Assembly: GCA_946122785.1 (NCBI GenBank)
Contig: CAMGYJ010000006.1
Span: 2,371,707-2,435,706 of the forward strand
Length of the DNA stretch: 64,000 bases
Source of the DNA: Linum tenue
Taxonomy: Eukaryota > Streptophyta > Magnoliopsida > Malpighiales > Linaceae
Direction: 5' to 3'
Part shown: positions 9,653 through 20,400 of the stretch, in pieces
Numbering within the stretch: position 1 is the stretch's first letter
Layout: the number at the start of each line of letters is the position of its first letter
Program-made: the position numbers and the translations under genes
Notes under the pieces: generated by a model
The model's input: only the letters and a program-made list of their open reading frames with translations
Database searches by the model: none
What the model was told of the DNA's origin: nothing

Positions 9653-10299
9653 TTGAGAAATTGACAAAATTAATTTAGCAAATTATCAGTGAGTATAGCA
9701 GTTTGAGATGGGCTACTAACCATTTGTACATTTTATTTACCTAGCATTCCGTCTTTTAGGATATTTTTTAACTCAGCAAATATGAAATACATTGTCAAGC
9801 CTTTTTCTAAAGCTGTGTAACTCCTATGTTCTATATATAACGAAGTGCAAGTTATTGCAATAAACAGATAAGTTACACTCAAACTTTCACTTTTGGGGAA
9901 GTTGCTATACAAGTGTCAAGTGATAACCATAATACATTCCTTTCAGTCACTCGAGACTCAAAAGACTAGCAAAGAAACAGAAATATCAGACGCTGTTGAT
10001 GTCCATCTTGTCCAACACCCGGACTACCAGTTCCTTTTGTTTGTAACTGATCTAAATGCATGGAAAAGTAGCTGCATTTCATCTGTTGAAGCACACCTAT
10101 GAAAGCCTATATTATGGCAGAAACTTCTTCATATCAGTTCAAAAGAGAGAGAGAAGCACATCTCCAGAGTCTGGCAGTCTGCCAGTAGAGCAAATGACTG
10201 TATGAGGAAGACGTCCAACAAGATATGATCACACAATCAGAGTATGATGACTTCCTTGAGCTAGAGATTGGATTGCACAAGGAATGCGCCTACGAGTAG
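9653..10299. other. Host flank, no confident gene
   Basis: AT-rich sequence. A frame at about 10197-10300 reads LYEEDVQQDMITQSEYDDFLE on the plus strand and could be a further exon relic, but I do not recognise it. It continues on the far side of the next LTR insertion at 14001. Confidence 0.3.
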
Positions 10300-10304
10300 T
10301 CAAG

Positions 10305-11232
10305 TGATATGATCCCAAATGGTCCATTATACACGTTTAATTTACTTGACGAAGAAGCTAACGAAGTTGGGAAGAAGAAGGGCAGAATTTGGCTAAGTCA
10401 AAATCCGTGTTCAGGGTACATACTTTGGAGGCATGGTTCTCTCAATTGGCTTAGTGAAATTTCATGTTTAAAGTTTTTTTTCTAGATAAAGTTACCATGT
10501 TTCCAATGGTATGCTTTTTGGATTCAGAAGATGTCATTAAGGTTGTTTTCCAAGACCTCAAAGTTGCTACCTCAAAACTGGAAAACTGCCAGAAAATGGT
10601 TAAGTTTGGAAACTGTTTTGTGAAGCCTACTTTGGAGCTTAATTCGAGGAGTATGAATCTGAATCAAGTCCAAAGGCTTCCACAACATGAAACTAGATAT
10701 GTTTATCTACCAAGGGAAGGAATCGGATGAAAGAACGGAGTTCTGGAAGGCCTCGAACGAAAGGCTTAAAGCTAGTACGAAAGCTGCTTTTTGACTGTTT
10801 GCTGGCAGCTTGCTTGTGCTTCAAGAAAGGGAGTTTAAACCCGAATTTTGTGTCCTTTTTAGTGTATACTTTTACCTTAATTGTTGTCTAGTTCTATTAC
10901 GATTGTATTAGGTTTTATTTGCCTTTAAATACCGTTCTATTTCGTTGTAAAGTGGAGAGTTGATTGAATTGAATAACAAACCGAGTGTTTGAGTTCTTGA
11001 GTTGCGTCTCGAGAGTTTACCCATTGTCATTAGCTACGAGTGGATTCCTTAGCTAATTACAAGACCCTTGTGAAGCTATTCTGAGTGGATTCCAGAATCG
11101 TTTAGCAAGTTCTCTTATCAATCGATTAATCACCTCGATTGTGGCGAGAATTCTACCTATCCATCATCTATCGTTCGATTGTTTGTGTGAGCTGCGTATT
11201 CTGATCAAAGGCACCCCCCTGGTGCTTTATCA
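10305..11232 (+). repeat. 5' LTR of the 3.7-kb element
   Basis: 928 bp with TG...CA ends, matching 13075-13995 with scattered substitutions and small indels, so the insertion is not brand new. TTTAAATACC near 10924 may be the TATA region. Confidence 0.9.
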
Positions 11233-11234
11233 AG

Positions 11235-11247
11235 TGGCATCAGAGCC
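11235..11247 (+). other. Primer-binding site
   Basis: TGGCATCAGAGCC two bases after the LTR end is close to the initiator tRNA-Met site TGGTATCAGAGC, with one change. Confidence 0.75.
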
Positions 11248-11261
11248 TTAGGTTCAAGTCA

Positions 11262-11831
11262 GTGGCGAGAAGAATTGAAGGCTGTGTTTCGAACAAAAAC
11301 TCACCACGAAACAGAGCAACAATGGCAGCAGCAGAGTGGTTACCAACTACGATTTTCACGCGATGTTTGATCCAAGAGAAAGTGTGCTTGATTCTCGTTG
11401 ATGGAGGCAGGGAAAGGAATTTGATTTCCTCCACGGTCGTGAGCAAATTAGGGTTGCAATCACGGTTCCATCCAGCTCCCTACGCCGTTCAATTACCGTA
11501 CGAGAAATACCCAAGTTTTGTGATTTCGCAGGTGGATGTGAAATTCTCGACTGGCCAGTACGAAGACCAGATTCTTTGCGACGTGGTTTACAACCTGCCC
11601 AGCCACATCGTATTGGGGCAGCCTTGTTTCGAAATCGACAGGTCGAATTTGTTAGCAGAAGAAGCAGAAAATTCAAAGTACGGAGACGTTCGTATTGAAT
11701 CCATTGTCTCCAGAAGAGGCTGCTGGCAATTTGACGGAAGTAAAACGACTCCAGGAGGAGTACCAGAGGGATATGGCGTCAAAATTGTCGTCGTTGAAAG
11801 ACGAATCCGTTCAAACTCTGCCTGGCATTAA
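11262..11831 (+). CDS. Retropepsin-like protease ORF of the non-autonomous element
   Basis: The middle of this 189-residue frame has the layout of a retroviral-type aspartic protease of gypsy elements: a hydrophobic strand leading to the active-site Asp (LILVDGGRERNLIS, residues about 45-58), then KLGL, a central stretch with GQYEDQILCDVV, and the closing motif HIVLGQPCFEID. The usual Asp-Ser/Thr-Gly triad is Asp-Gly-Gly here. After about residue 145 the natural coding frame seems to move to 11695-12375 (NLTEVKRLQEEYQRD and a long hydrophilic region), suggesting a frameshift. Nothing like gag, reverse transcriptase or integrase is present. Enzyme activity is doubtful. Confidence 0.55.
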   Translation: MARRIEGCVSNKNSPRNRATMAAAEWLPTTIFTRCLIQEKVCLILVDGGRERNLISSTVVSKLGLQSRFHPAPYAVQLPYEKYPSFVISQVDVKFSTGQYEDQILCDVVYNLPSHIVLGQPCFEIDRSNLLAEEAENSKYGDVRIESIVSRRGCWQFDGSKTTPGGVPEGYGVKIVVVERRIRSNSAWH

Positions 11832-12375
11832 AAACCCCTGTTTTGCTTCACCGAAACAGAATTTTGACTCCGGCAAATTGTTCGACAACGGTGAAGGGGA
11901 CTTGGAGCACGACGAGCCATCAAACGAGTTCCCAGTGTCTGAAAGAATGACCACGATTCGAGGAGAAGCCCACAGAGCTGGAGAAGCGAGGCCCGAGCCC
12001 AAGCTCGATGCCGAAGAGAAGATTTCATGTTCTCCAGCAGGGAACCTCTGTTTTTCCACGAGAAGACAAAGCAGGAGAGAGGGCATCGTGGGTGGAGCTC
12101 TAGAGAGTGATTCGATCCAACCAAACTGGCCCAACACGTTCCCTACAGCTGCAGGAAGCTCTCAAATTGATCAAACTGTCACGAATCCTTCCGTTTTGCA
12201 GAATCAAAATCGAGATTATACTCCTCTGGAAACGCGGAAACAAGAAGCAAAATTCGCTGACTTGGTTGCAGTGTTGGAGGACGATTCGAACCAATCCAAA
12301 GCTGCAGAAACATTCCAAATCATCCCTCGAAACTCACACGAATGCTGGATTGGGACGAACAGGACTGGGTTATAG
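11695..12375 (+). CDS. Hydrophilic ORF downstream of the protease-like frame
   Basis: This 226-residue frame overlaps the end of the protease-like ORF in another phase and reads as its likely continuation after a frameshift (PLSPEEAAGNLTEVKRLQEEYQ). It is rich in Glu, Asn, Ser and Pro with no recognisable domain. It ends at a TAG at 12373. Further fragments (12649-13224) run through the purine tract into the 3' LTR and include LRSKLFEEGEPD, a sequence like the C-terminus of retroelement polyproteins. Confidence 0.35.
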   Translation: MNPLSPEEAAGNLTEVKRLQEEYQRDMASKLSSLKDESVQTLPGIKNPCFASPKQNFDSGKLFDNGEGDLEHDEPSNEFPVSERMTTIRGEAHRAGEARPEPKLDAEEKISCSPAGNLCFSTRRQSRREGIVGGALESDSIQPNWPNTFPTAAGSSQIDQTVTNPSVLQNQNRDYTPLETRKQEAKFADLVAVLEDDSNQSKAAETFQIIPRNSHECWIGTNRTGL

Positions 12376-13074
12376 AAGCCCGATCGACCAGAATTTGCTC
12401 TAAAAGTGCCCAACAATGAAGAAAGATCGAGCTTAATGGTTGGAGTGATTGAGGACGAGTCGACGCAATTGGTTGATGCAGGATCAATTGGAAACGTCCC
12501 ATGAAGCTTTCGGAGTCATCAATTCGACTCTAGAATCACTACATCGAAAACGCCCAAATTTTGTTCCACCTCACCGGTTTCTGGGTTTCCTTCGCCGGAT
12601 TCTGGAAATTCAAACCTTGACGACGGCGGGAAATATGGGAGTAATGAATTGAGGCGATTTGGAGAACCTAGATGGCTGGGAAAGGTCGGAATCGTTTTAT
12701 GGGAGCCAGACGAGTTGATAGCAAACAACCAATTTGATCGAGAAGGACCCGAGAAGGAATCCCCAATTTGGAGGAGTTCACCGGAATCCTTCCCGTCGCC
12801 GGAAACCGGAAATCTGGAATTTTGTGCTTTCGGTTCGTTTGAACAAAAATTTTGTGTGGGGAAGGTCCATTGGAGCCTCACGATTGTGATGAAGCTCAAA
12901 TCGTGGCAAACGGCAGCAAGATCGCAGTTCAACGATGATTTGAACTTCGAAATTGCAAGTTCAACATACCACTTTTGTGACCCGATTTGGGTGGAATTTT
13001 GTGCCGATTTTGGCAAAAGAAAGCTTCAAGCTTTGAGGTCAAAGCTTTTTGAAGAGGGGGAGCCTGATATGATC

Positions 13075-13995
13075 CCAAATGGTCCATTATACACGTTTAA
13101 TTTACTTGACGAAGAAGCTAACGAAGTTGGTAAGAAGAAGGGCAGAATTTGGCTAAGTCAAAATCCGTGTTCAGGGTACATACTTTGGAGGCATGGTTCT
13201 CTCAATTGGCTTGGTGGAATTTAATGTTTAAAGGTTTTTTTTTTTAGATAAAGTTACCATGTTTCCAATGGTATGCTTTTTGGATTCAGAAGATGTCATT
13301 AAGGTTGTTTTCCAAGACCTCAAAGTTGCTACCTCAAAACTGGGAAACTGCCAAAAAATGGTTGAGTTTGGAAACTGTTTTGTGAAGCCTACTTTGGAGC
13401 TTAATTCGAGGAGTATGAATCTGAATCAAGTCTAAAGGCTTCAACAACATGAAACTAGATATGTTTATCTACCAAGGGAAGGAATCGGATGAAAGAACGG
13501 AGTTCTGGAAGGTCTCGAACGAATGGCTTAAAGCTAGTACGAAAGCTGCTTTTAGACTGTTTGCTGGCAGCTTGCTTGTGCTTCAAGAAAGGGAGTTTAA
13601 ACCCGAATTTTGTGTCCTTTTTAGTGTATACTTTTACCTTAATTTTTGTCTAGTTCTATTAGGATTGTATTAGGTTTTATTTTCCTTTAAATACCGTTCT
13701 ATTTCGTTGTAAAGTGGAGAGTTGATTGAATTGAATAACAAACCGAGTGTTTGAGTTCTTGAGTTGCGTCTCGAGAGTTTACCCATTGTCATTAGCTACG
13801 AGTGGATTCCTTAGCTAATTACAAGACCCCTTGTGAAGCTATTCTGAGTGGATTCCAGAATCGTTTAGCAAGTTCTCTTATCAATCGATTAATCACCTCG
13901 ATTGTGGCGAGAATTCTACCTATCCATCATCTATCGTTCGATTGTTTGTTTGAGCTGGGTATTCTGATCAAAGGCACCCCCCTGGTGCTTTATCA
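13075..13995 (+). repeat. 3' LTR of the 3.7-kb element
   Basis: 921 bp, direct repeat of 10305-11232, followed by the target duplication TCAAG. Confidence 0.9.
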
Positions 13996-14000
13996 TCAAG

Positions 14001-14430
14001 TATAACTATCCAATTTCTGCTTACCTCAAATCTAGCTATATTACATGAGGCATCCACTCAGGCTATCCAAAATCAGTTTCAACTGTAATTTTTCTTTGAC
14101 TTGAGCACTTTGATCATCATTCTTATGACCGTCATCACATGTATGTACATGAAACTAATCAATTAGATATCATTTACCTAAGTATGCATACTACAAAACA
14201 TGAACTACCTGCACCACTTCCCACATACGTTCCTTTCCTTGGCACCATCTCCAGCACGAGAGATATGACTTGTCTGCTTGGAAGCCAATTAGAACGAGTG
14301 CGCAAGTTCAGGATCCTTGCTATGCTTCAGATCCTATATAAATGGATGTCCTGTATGAGTTGTATCCCTTGAAGCAATCGACCAACAAATTTAATGCATG
14401 CTAAACCATCATATCTGGTAATCTATTTAT
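14001..14430 (-). pseudogene. Candidate downstream exon relic of the PHD/ELM2-like gene
   Basis: On the minus strand, around 14215-14345, two adjacent frames read NWLPSRQVIS and then RAGDGAKERNVCGKWCR. Together these resemble a conserved tryptophan/cysteine-rich stretch I associate with plant PHD/ELM2 proteins, broken by a frameshift. The rest has no clear coding signal. The minus-strand gene at 16241-17046 would run into this region if the solo LTR were removed, so the order is right. The call is tentative. Confidence 0.3.
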
Positions 14431-14435
14431 CTAAG

Positions 14436-16135
14436 TGTTTACATCTAAAATAATTTTGGTCCGAATTAAATGCCGCATTAATTAGTCTGGGCATTTAATT
14501 CGATACCGCGGATAAAATAACGGTGCCGTTTGGAGGCGATCGGCATCGCGGAGAGTTAAAACGATACCGCGAAACAAAAAACAGTACCGCAAGGAAGCTT
14601 AGCGGCACCGCGGTACTGGAAACGACACCGGTAAATAAGATGTGGGCCGCGCGTTTAGTAGTCATGTTGGAAAAGAAGTTTTTTGAATTAATTATTATTT
14701 TTATTCCTTGTCGGAAGGGGAGAAGCGGTACCGCATGGAGACAAGCGGCAGAGAATTAAAAATGGTACCGCGAGCAAGCCCAACGGTACCGCCATATAAC
14801 AAACGACAGTGTTGAAAATAAACAGTGTCGCAGATGAAAAAACAAATGGCTGGGGAAGAAAACGACAATGCAAGGCTGGAAGCGGAGTCGTTTAATATTA
14901 AAACGATGTCGCGGGTAGAATCAAGCGGTGATGTTTAGCTAAAAACGAAACCGCTTAAGGCATCAACAGTACCGCAAAGTGAGAGTTTGACGGTGTGTCA
15001 ACAATGATGGTCAGTTTAATTATTTAATATTTTAAAGATTATTTTGGACGGTGTCGTTTTAGTAAGAACGACACTGCGAATGAGTCCAACGATGCCGCGG
15101 TAGTTAAAACGACAGTGTTTTATTTAAAACAGTGTCGTGGAGTAAAAAAGCAAACAGTGTCCCCTCAAAGAGAAAACGACATCGGACAGTGTGTAAGAGT
15201 TCGGCCAAAAGCGGTCCGCCAAGCCCAACGACAGCGCAAGACTAGAAAACGATGTTGTATGATGGGCTTGTTGGTCAAACCGGGACGAGGCAATTGAGGT
15301 GTGATTATAAAATGGCATCGTTGCATGGACAAGGTTGTAGGATTTGGCTCAACGTAGTTCTGCCAAGTTTCTGCGTAGCGGACGGTTTCGGGGTGGAACG
15401 GTTTCGGGGGCACGTGATTATCACGCAACAAGGAGGAAGTTACCCGCACGGTGGAGAAGAGTGAAGACACGTGGGAGCTTACGGCGGAGCAGTTGAGGAA
15501 GCAGTTCCACGGAGCGTGAAAACTACGCAAGTGATTTCAAATAAAGTCACCGAAGCAAGGAGAGAGAGGAGGACAACCAAATTAACACAGAAACACATCT
15601 GTCAAACTTTATCTTTTTTCTCTGTAACTCCCTTGCGGAGCTCTCCTTCCAGGAAGGATCTCCATAGTTGGTAGAAGTAGTCGTAGTCGCGGAGCTCTCC
15701 ACAGGAATCTCCATAGGAGTAGCGGTAGTGTAGATTCCTCAAAAACTCAAACACCCTCGTTCGAACGCAGTTTGGAGAGGTGTGAACCGTAGCAACGGTC
15801 GCGTTGGTTGGAAGTCAGAGGTGCATCGATCAGATCAACATCGCCCGGCGGTGGATATTTGACGGTCACGTTGATTTCACCATTCCGAGGTGCATCGATC
15901 AAATCAACATCGCACGACGGTGGATATTTGACGATTGTCATCGTTTTTAGAGGTCAGAGTTGCACCGATCAAATCAACATCGACCGGTGGATATTTGACG
16001 GTCGTCTCGATTTCAGCTATCAGCGGTGCATTCGATCAGCGGCACCGCAAGAGTTTCCATCGCGAAACATCAAATCCACATCTCCGGAAACCAAATTCGG
16101 CACCGGCGGTGGTATTTGGTTTTCCCGGGGAAACA
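14436..16135. mobile_element. Solo LTR (1.7 kb)
   Basis: TGTTTACATC at the left and GGGGAAACA at the right give TG...CA ends with a 5-bp inverted repeat, flanked by CTAAG on both sides (14431-14435 and 16136-16140). No internal region or primer site is present, so it is best explained as a solo LTR left by LTR-LTR recombination. The left two thirds is dense in degenerate GGTACCGC, AAACGA(C/T) and CAGTGTCG motifs; two CACGTG G-boxes lie near 15412 and 15475; a short tandem repeat lies at 15812-16020. Confidence 0.8.
15812..16020. repeat. Triplicated ~72-bp repeat inside the solo LTR
   Basis: Three tandem units share (T/C)GAGGT(G)CA(T/C)CGATCA and CGG(T)GGATATTTGACG, starting near 15814, 15887 and 15956. 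The units differ by a few substitutions and small deletions. Confidence 0.85.
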
Positions 16136-16240
16136 CTAAGCTTCATTCCAGTTAAAAAGGTGAAAAAAGAAGAAGAAAATGGTTCCCTTGCATACATAGG
16201 ACAGGCATTATGGCCTCACTTTCCCTTGTGATTGACAAAA

Positions 16241-17046
16241 TCAGACATGATACGTACTACAAAACTGCACCGACCAGTCTGGAACTTCAGCTTGAAACCT
16301 TTTACCAACACGAACACGGCTAGCATATCCATCACTCAGCATCATGTCAACAGTACCCGGTCCACTTGCAGACACAGATCTCAAAGATCCACTCACTCCA
16401 TGGATAGTATAAGCACATTCACTCGCTTCCTTCCACACCTTTGGTTTCTTCTGCTTCAAACAGGAATGACAAAACCACTCATCGACAGGGACTACGCTTA
16501 TTTTAGGACTGATGCAAGACAAGTGAAATGCCGCCTCACAATCATCACAAATGCCGCCTACAAGCCATGCCACCAATTCGCATGCCGGACGTAGGAGCCC
16601 CTACAAGAATCGAAATGCATATATCCCTCTCAGATGTAGAGGAAGAAGAGCACTCAGCTGTATCATCTTCCATTTCTTTACCCATCCACACCGAATTGAA
16701 CTCCACATTCGATCTTGATGGTGACGAAGAGCAACTATCATTCACACTATGATTCAGTGAAGAAGGGGAAGGGTGCTTACCCCTTTTCACTTTTCTTCTA
16801 TTGTAGACAAGCATAGGGGACGGCTGGGAAAGCTTCCTTCTTTTGTAGACAAGTTTAGGGGCTGTAAAGTTAGATACATTGGTGATGGTTGATCGTCGTA
16901 AGAGCTTCCTTCTTTTGTAGCAAAGCACAGGCGCGGTAATCTCAGATACATCAGTGCTGGTTGATGGCTGTGAAAGCTTCCTTCTTTTGTTGACATGCAT
17001 AGGCGCTGTAACCTCAGACACATTGGTGCTGGTTAATGGTTGTGAA
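16241..17046 (-). pseudogene. PHD-finger/ELM2-like nuclear protein gene, broken, with 24-residue basic repeats
   Basis: From right to left on the minus strand, a first frame (to 16545) has tandem 24-residue repeats ending in KRRKL, preceded by TSTNVSE(I/V)TAP, then an acidic/Ser-rich stretch (SSSSPSRSN, MEDDTAECSSSSTSE). It goes out of frame at about 16560. The next frame, ending at 16241, has the second half of a PHD finger (ICDDCEAAFHLSC ... DEWFCHSCLK) and then VRVGKRFQAEVPDW, the start pattern of an ELM2 domain. PHD fingers read histone H3 tails and ELM2 domains recruit deacetylases, so a chromatin role is the family expectation. The first two PHD Cys pairs are absent at the frame break. 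A Copia element is inserted in the repeat array (17047-21767). Confidence 0.6.
16790..17046 (-). repeat. 72-bp tandem repeat encoding KRRKL units (left part)
   Basis: About three and a half units of 72 bp, each with AGCTTCCTTCTTTTGTAGAC and GATACATTGGTG(C/A)TGGTTGATG in plus-strand view. The array continues at 21768-21905 across the Copia insertion. Confidence 0.88.
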
Positions 17047-17365
17047 TGACAGAGACCTTGGATCAAGCTGCAGCAACCTTGTCCAATGGAACAGTAGCCA
17101 ACGGCTAAGTTGCAGAGAAGAAACGTGGAGGAAGAATGAAGATGAAGAAGAAACGTTTTTACTATACTGTGTCGTTTTACTTATAAGTTATTTACCGCTT
17201 TGTTTAAATTAAAGTACTGAACGAACCAATGAGGCTAAGCCATGTGGCACGCTTAGTTTAAACCTTTGTTGACACTGTATAACGACTATAAATAGGAACA
17301 AGCTGGAACCTCACTCTTTGAGGGTTTCCGATCCATTTTATGCTCGCTTTATACCAAATTCTACA
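17047..17365 (+). repeat. 5' LTR of Copia-1
   Basis: 319 bp, TGACAGAG ... TTCTACA, with a TATA-like CTATAAATAGG near 17286. Confidence 0.93.
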
Positions 17366-17377
17366 TGGTATCAGAGC
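17366..17377 (+). other. Primer-binding site of Copia-1
   Basis: TGGTATCAGAGC directly abuts the LTR end ACA, matching initiator tRNA-Met. Confidence 0.92.
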
Positions 17378-17406
17378 CTCCGCGCTGAGGACGATCTCCT
17401 GCAACG

Positions 17407-20400
17407 ATGTCCGGCTTGTCGCAGTCATCTCCGGTCAATCTTAATCGGAATGCCGCTGCTTCTGGAGCTGGATTTCAGTTTGGGAGCATTCCTGCGTCGC
17501 CAGAGCTGGGTAACAGAGGTGAGATCCCCTTTGGAAACCCCTATTATCTCAACCCTAATGAGAATTTGTCACAATCCATCATTCCGATTATCTTCGATGG
17601 TTCCAATTACCCTTTGTGGAGTAGATCTATGCGCATGGCCCTGAAAACGAAACATAAGCTGGGTTTTGTTGATGGGTCGATTCTGGCACCTCTCTCGACC
17701 GATCCAACGTTTTACTTGTGGGATGGGTGCAATACTCTTGTGTTGTGCTGGCTGCTCAACTCCTTACAGAAGGATATTGCTCGTAGCTTTATGAGCCACG
17801 AGAATGCTCGAGTTCTTTGGTAAGATTTGCGTCGCCGGTTTGCTAAACCGAATGCCCTGTGCATTATTAATCTCGAAGATGAGATAATTGCTTGTACACA
17901 GGGTGATCTGTCTATTCTGCAGTATTACACCAAGATCAATGGTCTATGGGAAGAATATCAGCAGTTTTCTCCCATTGTTCCTTGCTCTTGTGCTCCTGGT
18001 AGTAATGTTGCTTGTGCTGCTGTTGCTGCTTTCAAAGCTAAACATGACACAGATTACCTCATTCGCTTTCTCAGGGGGGTTAACAAGAGTTTTGAGGTTG
18101 TCAAAACTCGATTGCTTATGATGAAGCCTTTACCCCTTGTGTCTGATGCTCTGGATGATCTACTCCAACACGAACAGAAACTTAAAGGAGACTCTTCTGG
18201 CCAACGAGGTGGCCAGTCTATTGCTTTGGCTGCTGGTTGTGATCGCCCTCGTTGGAAATTTGATTATGAGCAGGACAATCGCCCTAGGGGCAAGTCTGAC
18301 AATGATGGTGAACGAGTTATTTGCAACTATTGCAAACGTCCTGGCCATTTGATCAAAGATTGATGGAAGTTGCAACGAAAAGAGAAAGGGAAGGAACATG
18401 GTGTGGCTGCAGCTGTTACACAAGATGGTCACTCCTCTGAGGGCAGTGTTGTTTCTGACAATACTTCTAATTCTGCCTCTTCTCCATTAAGTCTGGGTCT
18501 CTCTGTTGAAGACATCAACAAGTTGAAGAACTTTCTCCAATTTGGTTTGGATTCTGCCCCACCATCTCCTGGTTCTCCACATATCAACCACAAGGCATTT
18601 TCTGTTTCCCAGTACTTACCATCATTCCCAAATCATGCTGGTAAGTACATTCTTTCTTCACACCATGAGATGGACAAATTTGCATTAACCAACATTTGGA
18701 TTTTGGATACTGGGACCTCAGATCATATCACTTGTTCTTTGTCTAATTTCCTTGACTATACTGATTTCCATGATGTATTTGTTTACTTACCAAACAGCAC
18801 CAAGGTGTCAGTTAGTCATATAGGCAGTGTCAAACTTCCTTCTGGTCTTCTTTTGCACAATGTGCTGCTTGTCCCTAGTTTCACCTTTAACCTCATTTCT
18901 GTAAGCAAACTTACCAGTGACTTACCTATCTCCTTGCACTTTCATTCTGCTGTTTGTTACCTTCGGGACCTTCTGACCCAGAAGCAGATTGGTTTGGCAA
19001 AACAACATAATGGCCTTTACCATTTCACTTCATCTCTTCCCATTCCAGCTAGTTCTTCCTCTTCCCACAATGTTGCTGCCACTTACAATTTCAACCCTCA
19101 AGATGTTCATCTATGGCATTGGCGTCTAGGACACCCTAGTAGGGATCGTTTACATTTACTTCAAAATCAAAACACCCATGTAACCAGTGAACTTGTCTCT
19201 CACTGTGATATCTGTCATTTATCCAAACAGAAACGGTTGCCATTTCCTGTAACAACTCATTCTGCCAGTATGGCTTTTGCTTTGATTCATGTTGACATTT
19301 GGGGCCCCTTATCCACTAAATCATATGATGGTTATGCTTATTTTCTCACAATTGTCGATGATTATACTCATTGTGTGTGGATTTACTTGATGCAACATAA
19401 ATCTGAGGCTCGTGGGTTATTACAAGGTTTCTGCAATCTGGTTGCTAAGCAGTTTGATAAATCTGTCAAGATGATTCGTAGTGATCAGGGTGCAGAGTTT
19501 CATATGACAGATTACTACATGTTACATGGGATTGAACACCAAACTTCTTGTGTTGAGACCCCTGAACAAAATGGACGTGTAGAAAGGAAACACCAACATA
19601 TCTTAAATGTTGCAAGGGCTCTTAGGTTTCATTCTGGTGTTCCATTGAAATTCTAGAGTGATTGTGTTTTACATGCTGTATACATTATCAATCGTTTGCC
19701 TACACCCTTACTTAACAACAAATATCCCTATGAGATGCTTTTTGACAAGCCTCCTCTACATACCTTAAGGGTATTTGGCTGCCTCTTCTACTCCACTACC
19801 TTGCAGCATGGCAGAACTAAATTTCAACCTCGAGCCAAACAGGCTATCTTTCTTGGCTTTCCTTCTGGTATTAAGGGCTATAAGCTCTTTGATCTTAATG
19901 ATCATCATGTTTTTGTCTCCAGAAATGTCTCTTTTCATGAGACAATCCTTCCTTTTAGATCTGCCTCTGATCCTTCTCCTTCTATTCCATTTTTGGCTCC
20001 ATCCTCCATTCCCTTTCACCCACCTTCTACTTCAGCACCCCAAACATCAGGGGGGCCAGCAGTATCTTCTCATGAGACTGCTGATGTTCAGGTTGCTGAT
20101 AGTAATGATGCTGAACTTGCTGATGCTTGTTCTGATTCTGATTCTGTACTAGATATCAGTCCAGGAAATGAATTTGAAGATGAACCACCAGAATTAGAAG
20201 TACAAGCAGAATTTGAAGGGAGACCAGTTAGAGCAAATAGAGGCAAACTACCAGCAAAACTAAGTGATTACTATGTTGGAGCAGTTAGTAAATATCCTAT
20301 GTCTGACTATCTAGGATATGAACAGCTTACACTAGTTGATAAGCATTATGCACTGAGTCTCATTGCTGGGCAATGGTTTGCCAAACTTACCAATTCATTG

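Larger units (their letters stand above)
10305..13995 (+). mobile_element. Complete non-autonomous LTR retrotransposon (3.7 kb)
   Basis: Two direct LTRs, 10305-11232 and 13075-13995, both begin TGATATGATCCC and end GCTTTATCA. The insertion is flanked by TCAAG on both sides (10300-10304 and 13996-14000). A primer site TGGCATCAGAGCC follows the 5' LTR at 11235, and a purine tract GAAGAGGGGGAGCC precedes the 3' LTR. Between them lie only 1.8 kb with a protease-like frame and no reverse transcriptase or integrase, so the element needs proteins from elsewhere. Confidence 0.93.

Noticed and set aside
19765..20152. 125-codon plus-strand and 84-codon minus-strand ORFs inside Copia-1
   Set aside because: They are shadows of the polyprotein frame in the low-complexity Pro/Ser linker.
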